From Nicotiana tabacum (Eukaryota > Streptophyta > Magnoliopsida > Solanales > Solanaceae), in assembly GCF_000715075.1 (NCBI RefSeq), contig NC_134082.1, forward strand, positions 145,812,948 to 145,876,947: a DNA stretch of 64,000 nt, in the 5' to 3' direction. This document shows, in pieces, positions 47,040-58,200 of the stretch. Under the pieces are notes generated by a model. That model worked only from the letters and a program-made list of their open reading frames with translations. It was not told the origin of the DNA and ran no database searches. Numbering within the stretch: the first letter of the stretch is position 1; each line of letters opens with the position of its first letter. The translations under genes and the position numbers were made by a program.

Positions 47040-47338
47040 TATACAAACGCGGTCTATTACCGCGCTTTATATAGCATTCTTATCAGTTACTATAAAAAAT
47101 GCGGTTTGTTACATCATTTTATATAAAATGCGACCGCGTTTAAGGTAAAATGCGATTCATAATTGCGTTTTATATGGAAATGTAATTTCTTTTTTTACAT
47201 TCAAAAATATTTTTTGAGTCAAAAAGAACGACGTTTCTTTTGTCAGCACTGAATTTGCAGACTCATTTTGCTTTTTGTTAACAGGGTCAAAGTCTGCACT
47301 GAACGATGTTTCGATTCCGGACTCATTTTCTCCGGCCT
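47040..47338 (-). repeat. Right terminal inverted repeat of MULE 2
   Basis: Reverse complement of 27778-27960. An extra segment of about 80 bp (47235-47310), itself a partial duplication containing GCACTGAA and GGGTCAAAGTCTGCA, interrupts the match, so this end is longer. Confidence 0.75.
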
Positions 47339-48287
47339 TTTGTTAACAGGGTCAAAGTCTAAATGTCTGCACTGAATTTGCTTTTTTATTTGTGCAAATC
47401 ATCTGAAGAAGACTGATTGGACCTTTATACTAACGGCCCACAAAACCGACGCATATTGATAAGTTGCGGCAAAAATGGTTAAAAATAACAATTAACCACC
47501 CGTATTATTTACTAAAGAATGAGTATTATACTTTTTAAAAACGAGTCAAATATGAATAAAAATCATATTATTCATTTAGAAAATGAGTAACTAATGAAAT
47601 TGGAGGTTTTTAAGTTTGGGAGACCAGGAATTCTCCCAAAAGTGATCATATTCAAGAAGTCACTTTTGGAGGTTTTTAAGTTTGGGAGAATAGGAATTCT
47701 CCCCAAAGTGATCATATTCAAGAAGTCATGAATAAGCTTTTTTAATCCGTGTTAAATATAGGTCGGGTCTGATAATTTATCCGTTTTTCATTACACATTT
47801 TTAATCCGAACCATATTCGACTTGAATCGCCCGTTTGCCGCTCCTGATATTGATTGTTGGACTTTATATCATCAAAGCCTACAAACTTAAAACAGCAAAA
47901 TTCCTGGTTGGTCAATGAAATTTCAAGGTACTGTAAATTCGATCACAGTAACAATGCCTGGTGAAACAACTAACAGAGCAGCAAGCAAGTAGAAATTCAA
48001 TCCAAACGACTCAAAAAGTCAACAACCACCGGAAGAAAATTATGAAAAGTTTTGACTTTTTATTACTGTTTGTAAACGAAACCGAAATCAAGGCCTGTTC
48101 AAATTTTGAACATTGTAAAATGCAACAACAATATAAGATAAATAATCAAACTCCCCGGGGCAACCACAGTTGCTAAGTTATTTTTCCTATTACCCCGACC
48201 CGTTATACCAATGAAACTTCCTAAAATCAAATCTTTAGGAATCCAATTGCACATAAAGTTAGTAATAACTGTACATGCTCCTTTCCC
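47339..48287. other. Intergenic region between MULE 2 and the cyclin gene
   Basis: No gene. Contains a 66-bp direct duplication (47602-47732) of GGAGGTTTTTAAGTTTGGGA plus AATTCTCCC.AAAGTGATCA. The last part is likely the 3' UTR of the cyclin gene. Confidence 0.65.
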
Positions 48288-51200
48288 CTATTGTTGTTGT
48301 GTCTGCACAAGAAAATGGGCAGGATCACACTTTGCTGCATAACCAAATTTAGATGTGCTGTACTTCCTATGTACTCCTGTTAGTTTTCCTGTTGCTGCCT
48401 TCTGGTGATAGCTCACAATCGATCTCGAACACTCCCTAATGAACAAGAAGCAAAAAGGTAACTAAATAAGAGCAAGCTTGAGAAGTGAGTGTGAAGGATT
48501 GTTCAAAATGGAGAGTTTAAGTACACTCACATAAGTTGATCTTCCGAGTAACTAGTATGCCACTCGCATGTCTTACTCCATTGCTGGACACCGTAGAGTG
48601 TGGTCTGAGCTGTATAGATTGCTGCAGCTGCTATGAATGATGGTGGAAACTTGAGCATTTCATATTCCACTAGACAAAGCTCAACCAAGAAGAAAGACAG
48701 CAGCTCGAGCTGTTTGAGCCAAGAAAGTAAGAAGTTGAGAAATATTCTTGGAGAGTCGGCTATATAAATCATAACTATTCATGTCGCTCCATTTACAGCT
48801 CACCTTAAGTCTAATATCATATAGAAACAATATAAGTACAAATAAAAAGAATCAGTAGAAGTTCCTATATTTTTTACTAGCACATAAAAGTGTCGGCAAC
48901 AGCTACTAACCTTCCTATCAGATTGAGCAGCCTTAAGATATCTTCTCATAAAAACATATGCAGTTGGAACTGACATGTTAAACTGCAGTGTGTTGAGCAT
49001 CATTCTTTCCTGCATTATATTGAAAAGACTATCTTTAGTAGAATATTAATTAAGATACCGGAAATATACTAATTGCAAGTATCATGGGACCAGAATCTAC
49101 CATTTCAAGAACCTCCTTCCTTGAATAGGCTTTGTCCGAAATAAACACGAAATCATCCACTAATGGAACAGAAACTTCCTCATATTTGCATGCTAATAGC
49201 ATGGCAACCAACCCAACAAGCTGCAACTTCTTCCTAACAACACCTTGCTTCTCCAAAAATCTATCTATCAAATTAACAGTCAGAAACAAAGTCTCTTCTC
49301 TGAGCTCAAACTTGTGATGTACCTGTTGATCAAAATGAGCAAGTATTAACGCCATACTTTGAGCAAATTTATTACGTTCTGCATATCCTATATAAATCTT
49401 TACTATACCTCAATGAGCCAGTCAATTAGAATGGATCTCATTTTCTCATTGATGTCAAACTGTTGTGCCATATAATCCGGAGAAACACAGCTACAACCCT
49501 GAACATAAGGTACAATGATTTTGTCACTCCCAAAACATATTGAAGATTATTCAACTCATAAGCTGAAAAAAGGTTCACTATTAGACTTACTAACATAAGA
49601 TGGAAACTTCAAAACAAGTTTGAGAACCACAAATATTCAGTGTTTGATCATATAATGTAAAATTCGTAAAAGAACTGTGGGCAATGGACATGCCAAAGAA
49701 CTTTCATTAGTTAAAACACGTTGAAATGTTTTGTATTTACTACCAAGTACTCAAAGAGCTCCGACTAAGGATGTTGAACAATGGACCTATAAGTTCAAAA
49801 ATCAATCCTTTTCACATTTCCAAATATTTTTTTTCAGTAAGTTCAAGAATTAGTGTTAAAAAGTGCACAAGTAATTTCAGTAATAAAGAAGATCCAGCTT
49901 CCTGTAGGCTATATGGGATACAACCCATAGCATTTTGGCCTTTTTTACATGTCAAGTAACATAACTCGTTAATTTTAATTATTTTCATGAAGACTTTCAG
50001 TAAACACAGATGCTACCATTTGAAATCAGTGTGTAAAAACTTTTCCTTTTTGAAAAAGCAAAATAGAATCTATCCTAGTAAAGGTGATATACATAAACAG
50101 TGGAAAAAGATGTGATATGTCGGATCTAACTTATGAACTTTCTTTTTTCCAATCTTTTTAAACAACTGCTGGACATTCAAAATGTATCATAACCTTACTA
50201 CAATTGAAACTCTCCTCAGAAAAGCTATAAACCTTGTGCTCCTACAAAATTTGGATCTATGACTACTGCTAACTAGTAAAGTAATTACTGAGCAAATTAA
50301 ACTCACCTCCATTTTTCTATAGGAGGCAAACAAATCTTGTACATATTCAACAACTGCAAGCGGGTTCTTTGCATCGTCGCCATCAATATCTATAATAGTT
50401 TCCTCAAATATATCCTCCATTTCTACCTCCTATAACATTTATGATAGTTGCAATTAATATAGTTGCATGATATATACTAGTAGTATAAAAGTTTTTGGAC
50501 AGCAAAAGTTTTTTCTTACCATTTGATTCTTGTCATTAGTCACTGTTTCTGTTTGTTCCAAAGACATAGGAACAGGTTGATCTTTAGCTGCCTCATTTTC
50601 CTCCACATCTGTCAGAGGGATATCCTCCCATATACTGAATTCTTCTGCTGCTATTTTAGCTTTCTTGTTTTCCTGTTCAAAAAATCAAAGATATTATTAG
50701 TCCCAGAATTATTTATGAAAAAATATCAACTTTCTGAGACATCAATAAGGAGAAAATATATTTTCATACTAAGGAAAGGAAAGCTTTTACCTCGGAGCGA
50801 TTTTGCTGAGAGCTAGCAATTTGAGCTGCAAATTTCCTACATTTATAAAGTTATATTCACCTATCAGTTATTTGATCTGAAAACCAAATTCAAAAAACCA
50901 AAAAGAGAACAAAGTTTGAATTTTTAATTGTCTAACCTCGTGATAGGTCTATGAGCTGGAATTTGAAGATTCTTGTCACAGATTCCATTTGCTCTAAAAG
51001 GAAAAAAAACAAACCAGCCAAATGAGCTAAGATAAAAAAAAACAAAGTCAAAAGATGGTCAAAGAGTTTGAATATCTAAGAGATAGAAGCTGGGGAATTA
51101 CTCAGATAATCCTCTCTTGTTAACAACACAAGGAAAAGGATGAGCACCACCCACTAAATTCTGATTAATCACTCCCAATGCTCTTCTGTTGTTTCTTGTT

Positions 51201-51402
51201 TCCACTCCACCAAACTTTCTGGTACCCATTCCAGCCCCACCTATCATTTTAAAAATGAAAACTTTTTCATCAAAGCTAGTATTTTGACGCCCAAAAAAGA
51301 AAACAAAACAAAATCAAATTTGAGCTAGATTATCCCAAAATAGTTACCTTGCACATTTGTAGGTTTAATCATTGTAGGATTGTTCTCATCAGATATGGCC
51401 AT
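48288..51402 (-). CDS. CYCB2: B2-type mitotic cyclin, 11 exons, 436 aa
   Basis: Exons (- strand): 51402-51348, 51240-51102, 50993-50937, 50836-50791, 50672-50520, 50429-50307, 49498-49409, 49322-49101, 49009-48911, 48709-48531, 48435-48288. All junctions are GT-AG and the frame holds throughout (1311 bp). It binds and directs a cyclin-dependent kinase at G2/M. The N-terminus has MAISDENNP and a destruction box [10 protein letters not shown] at about residue 40 for APC/C-mediated removal. The cyclin N box has MRSILIDWL (about residue 211) and KYEEVSVP; the C box is in exons 9-11, ending FLVQTQQQ. Length and exon pattern fit plant CYCB2. The start fits the MxxSDENN-type N-terminus of CYCB2 proteins. 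This is an intact host gene. Confidence 0.95.
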
Positions 51403-51698
51403 TTCTTTTTCTTGATAGTAAAAAATAAAGGGTCTTTTTTAAAAAGAAAACTTTCTTCTTCAGTTAATTACACTAGAATGTAAAAGCTCCCAGATTGAAA
51501 CCTGAGAGCATCTACAGAAAGACCCAGATCAATCTCGAATACAAAGAAGATAGTGTACAACAAGAATAAAAAAACAAAGGAAAAGGGAAAGGGGGAAGGG
51601 GAGAGATGAGGGTGTGAGAAAATAATGGGTATTTGTCTGATAAAACACAAACACACACACACTGAGAGTCTGAGACAGTCTCTCTCTCTTTATTCAAA

Positions 51699-51709
51699 TG
51701 AAACGGCTA
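51699..51709 (+). promoter_or_regulatory. MSA-like box 1 (AACGG core)
   Basis: TGAAACGGCTA upstream of the cyclin gene; core AACGG plus YYA matches the M-phase-specific activator consensus, the outer bases only partly. Confidence 0.5.
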
Positions 51710-51718
51710 GTGAAGAAA

Positions 51719-51729
51719 TGGCCGTTGGA
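51719..51729 (-). promoter_or_regulatory. MSA element, full match
   Basis: On the gene's own strand it reads TCCAACGGCCA, an exact match to the M-phase-specific activator consensus (T/C)C(T/C)AACGG(T/C)(T/C)A bound by three-repeat MYB proteins in B-type cyclin promoters. About 320 bp upstream of the ATG. Confidence 0.8.
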
Positions 51730-51768
51730 TCCAATTAAGCATGTAAAATGACTTTTACAGTCCAGCTA

Positions 51769-51779
51769 TACAACGGTCA
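51769..51779 (+). promoter_or_regulatory. MSA-like box 3
   Basis: TACAACGGTCA: one mismatch from the MSA consensus, in the opposite orientation to the cyclin gene. Confidence 0.6.
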
Positions 51780-53471
51780 CTTAAAATTTTCATGTGGCAT
51801 GTGGCGTAACAAAGGATACGTTGCTTTCAAATTACTATAGTCGTAGAATAATTATTTTTCCAACTTAGTTTAATACAATAGTAGAGATTCATTTAATAAT
51901 CTAACTTATTGGGGTACCCATAGTATACTATACAGGTGAGATAGATGCGCTCTTGCCCACTTTTGGGCTTTTTGAGGTGTAGGGCTCCACTTCATTTTGG
52001 CTCCTCCTACTTAGTACTAGGATGGCACTAAATTTTGTGTATGAAATGACTACTATCCTTTTTTTCCTTTATGTGTCTAGGTTTAAGTGTTAGTTAAAAG
52101 TGTGCTTAGTATCTTGATTAGTTCATCTTTGTTGTTCGTACGTAATTAATTATCAGTCGAAATGTGTTTGTAATTTCAGCCTTAATTATACGTTATAAAC
52201 AAATTTATGACAACACGATTATAAACTCAAAGGAGTAGTCACTTTTAAATGTGCGAAACCCTATCGTGCATTTTTTTTTGGAATGGTAACCTTATCGTAC
52301 AATTAGTATGGACTGAACGGTACTTGATATATAATGATATTGACTTGCATATTGCAAATATTAACATTTGCAACCTTAATTTTAAAAAAATAAAAATTCT
52401 TAAAAGGTTCACACATGTAATGTAGCTATCAAATAAGTTCTAGCCCTGTATCCACAAAATTTTTATAAAAAGAAAAAAAGAAAAAAAAAGAATGAAGAAC
52501 ATAAAAGAAAACTTAAAATTGATAGAACTTAGTGGAGAAAGTCTAAGAATATAAAGTACCAGGGACTGATTAGCAATTTGCATTTGAGTTTTTTTATCTC
52601 TTTCTTTCTTTTTGCAGCTTGTTTTTTGAAAAATGGAATTATCTTTTCAAGAGCATTGGCTTAATTCATGTTAGCATTATTAAAGTTGGCTTGTCCTCGT
52701 TTACTCATATTTGCAAACCTAACTGTAAAGTTTAGAAATTTTAAAGAAGTTACATCATGTATAGCTATTAAATAGGTCAAGTCATATATGCACAAATACA
52801 AGAAAAATAAAATAAAGAAGAAAACATTAAAATTGAAGAGATTTTTGCAATTGTGTTTTATTTTTTTTCTAAATTGAGACTTTTTCTATTTAAATTGTTA
52901 ACCATTAATTAAAACATCTATGTAGTAGATATACCATAAATAGCCAGAATTCAAAGTATACTTACTTAGTTTTTTTTTTTTTTTTTTTTGGTCAAGGCAC
53001 TAACTTAGCAATTCTTAATTTGAAATTCAAATTCCTTGTTTTATATATTGATTTAAGAGTAGGTAGAACATAAAATTCAAATGTGATGAACAAAGATGTT
53101 TTCCAGTTAATCTTATCATTTGGAGAGATGCTAAAGGTCTTGCATTAATTGTGTGGCATAAGGAGTATTTGAGGCAAATTTTTGTTATTATGTTTTCACC
53201 ATCCAATAAATAAGGCCACGACAGGACTTTTGGAACATTATAGAACTTTCATTTTTATCTAATTACAAGCATAATATCTCAAATCATAAATAAGTTTATA
53301 ACAAAACAAATCTGAAAGAAAGTCTTCTCATACTTTTCTTAAATAAAAACATAAATATCTAATTTGTAACCGTTTGTGAGCTCAAGCACAAAGGGTAATA
53401 AAGAGTACACAGGTACTTAGAAGTCTACAAAAGACAAAAACTTCAACTGTCATCAATTTAAATGTCTAAAC

Positions 53472-54212
53472 CAGTGTTTTAAAAGGCATTTTCGGGGCGA
53501 GCTCCGGGGCGAGCCTTAGGGCGAGTCGCACCAAAAATGCCCCAAGGCGATGGTGTGGGGCGAAAATTTCAAGAGGCATACGCCCAGCAATTCGGGGCGT
53601 ACGCCCGGGCGTTTTAGACGCGTTTTTGTAGTGAGGCATAAGCCCCAGAGGCTTTTTCAAATTAAAACAAAATTTGTTGAATAAGTCATTCATATAATGA
53701 CCCGAGTTCTCAAGGGTCAGCTTGTAATTACTCAAAAATTTAAAAATGAATTGAAATGTATTAAATTTAAAAGTCAATACCTTTTTATTGATTAAAGCCC
53801 TAATATATGGTTTTTTCCAATTCTTTATCTCATCCGCTGGTCTGCTAATATCTCCAAAAGCAGCAAATATTTAATTTTTTTTACAAATACAAATAGAACT
53901 TCATTCTCCTTCATAGCAGCAAGTTCAAAGTTCAAATTGCAGGTTAGTCATCATTTTTGTTCCTCCATGTAGAAAACTTTATTCTTTTCGACTCAAGTTT
54001 AGATTGTTTTGACTATTTTTTTGTGGGGATGGAGCACATCTATATATTACATATTTATAGTTTTCTTCAATTTTTATGCAATTTTACATGTTTATAAATA
54101 TTTACTATAATTATATTTTTTTATAAAATATTAAAAATTAAATGTCCATGGGGCTTACGCCTTGCTGAGGCATAAAACGACTCGCCTTACACTCACGCCT
54201 TTTAAAACACTG
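53472..54212. mobile_element. hAT-type MITE, 741 bp
   Basis: Perfect 16-bp terminal inverted repeats CAGTGTTTTAAAAGGC / GCCTTTTAAAACACTG, flanked by an 8-bp target duplication with one mismatch (GTCTAAAC at 53464-53471 and GTCCAAAC at 54213-54220). The left part is unusually GC-rich with GGGGCG and CGCCC motifs. No transposase. Confidence 0.92.
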
Positions 54213-54220
54213 GTCCAAAC

Positions 54221-55279
54221 AAACTTATAGTTTAAAATAAGTGTAACTTTAGGAAATTAAAAAAAAATGTTTTTTCTCTTCAAATCAACCCTTCTCCAAT
54301 AAACGATCTATATAATATTTTAGAAAGTCGCTCGGCAGTTATTCCTCAGTTTGAGGTATGATAAAGAGTAATTTAAATCGATTTTTATGACTAATGTTAC
54401 AAAATAATTTTTTAACTGAATTTGTCAAACCTTAAACGACATGTAAAATGAACTTAAAAGAGTATTTACCTATCAATTTACAATCCTTTTGGAATCACTG
54501 GCTTCCTTTGGTCTGCAAGTGAATTTTGAAATTTACTCTACTCTCGTATATGTGATTGTGTTTGCACCAAATAAGCGTAGCAGGCATGCTGTGTTTCAAC
54601 ATATTTATATAATGCCAATCTTGAAAGTCGGTCTATTTTGCAGGGTGGAATTAAAGTTATAATCTAATGACTATTTGAGAGAAAAGAGAAACTTCCTTCC
54701 GCCTTCACTATTTTCCTTCGAATGGGATACGTGAATCATTTTATTTTGATTATCACTACTTTACTTTTCCTTTTCTTTTTTTTTCCCGCTGTAATTCCGA
54801 AATTATAATACCGAATTCTTCAGAATATATTGATCGAGAGTTTGGAAAAAGAAATCCGGAAGAGTTAGTAGTGGGTGGGTCAGAGATACTCGAGTTTGAA
54901 TAGCATCACTCAATTGGTGCTTCAGATTCAATAAATTCAAATAACGACGTAGAATAATTCACGGACCCATGAAAATGGAAGCCCATCCCCAAGCCACGTA
55001 CTTGGACATAAATCATAATCAATCACTGGAGACAGACTTGCCATAAAATGAATGACAAGAAGTACTTCAAACATGAATATGAACTACTACAATTCCAATA
55101 TACTAATTAAGAAATATTATGTCACTGTCAAAAACAACCGCGACCAATTAGCACGATCAATTGCCATGTACATGAAATCTAATACCCTATGGCAAAATAG
55201 GAACAAGGTAAGACACAGCTCTTAGTATTGCTCTTCCTCCTTTTGAAGAAGATATAATTTACAAGATGCAAAGTTAAAC
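54221..55279. other. Intergenic region before the adenylyltransferase gene 3' end
   Basis: AT-rich, no gene or clear repeat seen. The part next to 55279 is probably the 3' UTR. Confidence 0.6.
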
Positions 55280-58200
55280 TCACCTGAAAAGACTTGAAAG
55301 TGTTCTTTTACCTGCTGCTTTTGGTTTACTATTTTTATCCGAAGACAAATTACGCCCCTGCGAATTCTGTTTTCTGCTATCTAATGACTCGTTCCTTTCC
55401 TCATTCTGTTCTTGTGAAGAATCACTCTTCTCTTTGGAATTGTGCTGCTTGCTAGTCACACCATTGTCAACGTCGAGTAAAAGCTTTAATTGGTTTACGG
55501 CAGTCTGCTGATGTTTATTGCTTCCCTTTTGCTCAATCTTGTGACGCAGCACTTTATGCATCGCCCCTTCAAGAACCATTTTTATTTCATCCTGAGGCAA
55601 CTCACCATGTTCACCCTTAGCTTTCTTCTTATTTATAGCATCCTCATTATCTAGCTTCTGATTAAGAGATTCGTCATATTCAATCAAATCCCGCTTCTCA
55701 ACAGCCTTGCTCTTGGATTGCTGGGCAATAACCGACTTTTGCTTCTTAGTTACTACCTCCTCTAAAGCAAAGCTCCCCTTTTGAATCAACTTTCGCTTCT
55801 CAGTTCTATTGTGTTTAATTTCATAACTTGCAGTGGGCTGATTATCATCTTCACACTGGAACTTCCGCTTCTTTAACTCCACATTTCCACCAATATTTTC
55901 CCTTGGATCATCTACACTCGATTGAGCGTCAACTTTAACCAGCGTATGTTTCTCGTTTTTAATCACTTCACCACCTGGAATGATCCCAGGAGCTATAGTA
56001 TCAAGGATGATTTGGCCAAGAACAAACCTTGTCTCACGCATTTGTCCTTTCCCAAGCAGAGTATAATCTATTTTGAAACTATTCCTCCTGGTTTTAAGAG
56101 ACGTAACATCTTCCACAAGAATGTCAAAAATTACTTCAACGCCCTTCCCCATTTTCTTCGATACAAATACCTGAATATAAAATATCTCATTAAATAGTCA
56201 AACAATCTCTACAATAATATTATAGTAATTACCATCACAGGCTTAGTAACCCATAAAAAATTTCTCCAGGAAATTAACAATTGTTAGATTCTGTTTGCTG
56301 TTCTCCTACTTTCCTCACGGCAAGAAGAAAAATCATGACAAAATAGATACTGTCGGCAGAGACAGGAGCTTCCGCTAAATCCCCATCTCTTTAATATAAG
56401 AGCTGAAGTGATTTCCCAATGAATATATTTCAGCCTTTTAGCTGTGAAGGGAAAGAGCGTTAATTTTATTCCAAGTGCAACTAGTCCAAACTTCCTGGAA
56501 AAGTTAAATGAAAGCATTCATGTCGTAACCAGATAAAGAACACTCTTCCACGAGGCCTAGAAATATGAGGTCCTCTTAATTGCAGGAAACTCAATTCTTT
56601 TACTCCAAAGACAAATTTTATAGAAAACCGGGGGAATCAGCTCCCCATGAATGTAAAAAACTAGCTTTCCTAAACCAAAAGATGGTCTGATCACTCATAC
56701 CCTCCAAATTAATACTACTTCAGAACCTATGTAGGCAGCATGGTTTATATCATTTTAAGCACTGTTTTTCAGTGCAATACATCAGCTTCAAAAAGGAAAA
56801 CAGTGCAATACATCAGCTTCAAAAAGGTTATAAACGTGTAGCCCTCAAGGTATAAACAAATAAGGTAATTGTATGGAAAATAAGAACTAACAAATAAGGT
56901 AATTGTATGGAAAATAAGGCTAACTGTTTCGAGTTTATCTCTTGGGAAGTCGTCCAAACACCCGCCTCCAGATTCTGCAATCTGGGATCTTACCATTAAA
57001 TTATGACCAAGTGTAATATGGATTAGCAAAGAGATTTCACCAAGAAATTAGAACTCAATTGCGTTTCAAGTCATTCTGTCCATCATACCTGCTAATAGAT
57101 AGAAACTAACAGAGAATGTTCTTCACAAACTCCGAGATTCCTATAACTAGCTAATTCTCCCTGTCCCATTTTATATGACATGGTCCACTTTTGAGAGGAA
57201 AATAGGTTAGTTTTATTTTTTAAAAGCTCACTTGTACTTTTTCAACAAACAACAACAACGGCCCAGTTTAATCCCACAATTTCAACAAACAAATTGTCAA
57301 ATTGTGAAATTAGACTTTGATTAAATTAATTTTCCAGTATATTCAGAAGATGACTAAATCAGTGCCCACTTTCAGAAGAAAAATGGTCAATTTGATTCTC
57401 AGGTGAAAAAGCTGCATCAAATGGACATACTACTTTTTTCACATTACTTACTCCAAAGCGCGACAAGGGTACAGAACACATATATGGAGTGCTCAATAAA
57501 ATAATATTTAACAAAACAGCTAGGCCAGCTCGGTTTAACAAGTTGCCTCAAACTAGATCTAGAAACCAAAGTAGGTATACTCACCAAACCAGAGCATGGG
57601 GAACCTGGAAACTTGGACATTGCGTCCCGGAGGCTGTCCTTATCAGTCAAAATGTCTAAAGAATTTTTCACTAGCACTGCTAGCTCTGTAACTCTATCCG
57701 CAAGCTCATCATCTGATGTGGAGGAGCCTTGAGAATCTGAAATTTCAGGTGCATAAATAGCTGCAGCATCAGAATGTCTTTTAGCAAATTTAACACCTTC
57801 CTTCCAATTTCCATGGTACAACACAGAAGCAAACGTCAGGACAACAAATGCCTGTTGAGGTTTAGTGATTAATGCCAGATGAAATGCCAAAAGTGCAACC
57901 CTGCGCACATACATCAATCAAAAAGAAAAATATTGTCAAGAATACTAGTCACTACAAGCCAATTTCTCGAAACTAGCTCAAGCCTGAGTCATCTAATAGA
58001 CTTCCAAAAGGTGATAACACAATGATCTGAGAAACAGTAGAAATCCACCAGTTTGATTGCAGAAAGCCAGATTATGATTTATGAGCTGCTATGCTGATAG
58101 TGAACTATTTATTGTAACATGACTCCCCAGGTTTCATACAGCTGAATGTAGTCAACATGCACTATAGAACCATGAAATACTCCACGCTGAAAATTATAAT

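Larger units (their letters stand above)
27778..47338. mobile_element. MULE 2: long-TIR Mutator-like element carrying a plant-mobile-domain gene
   Basis: The outer ends are inverted copies: GAGTCCGGAA.CGAAA.AT.GTTC, then TTGGACTCAAAA-like, ATGTAAAAA, ATTACATTTC.ATATAAAA and GCG.TT blocks read inward from the left, and in reverse complement from the right. Between them lie a transposase (+), a GRF-finger/coiled-coil ORF (+) and a PMD gene (-), plus a fold-back element and Ogre/Tat element 2. Without element 2 it would be about 10.4 kb. No 9-bp target duplication was found at the chosen ends, so limits may be off by tens of bases. Confidence 0.75.
51403..53471. other. Cyclin 5' UTR, promoter and intergenic DNA
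   Basis: Includes CA and CT microsatellites (about 51645-51690, likely 5' UTR), the three AACGG boxes, and AT-rich DNA with no gene. A diverged duplication of about 100 bp (about 52365-52480 and 52705-52810, TTTGCAA.CCTAA then ATGTA.AGCTAT.AAATA) and a T-run (52972-52990) are the only other structure seen. Confidence 0.65.

Noticed and set aside
46873..47148. 91-codon open frame at the right end of MULE 2
   Set aside because: Runs through a G-run and the terminal inverted repeat; no gene-like composition.
57145..57320. Second Stowaway MITE in the intron
   Set aside because: One degenerate end (CTCCCTGTCCCATTTTATAT) is present but I could not find the other end or TA duplications; only noted in the intron entry.
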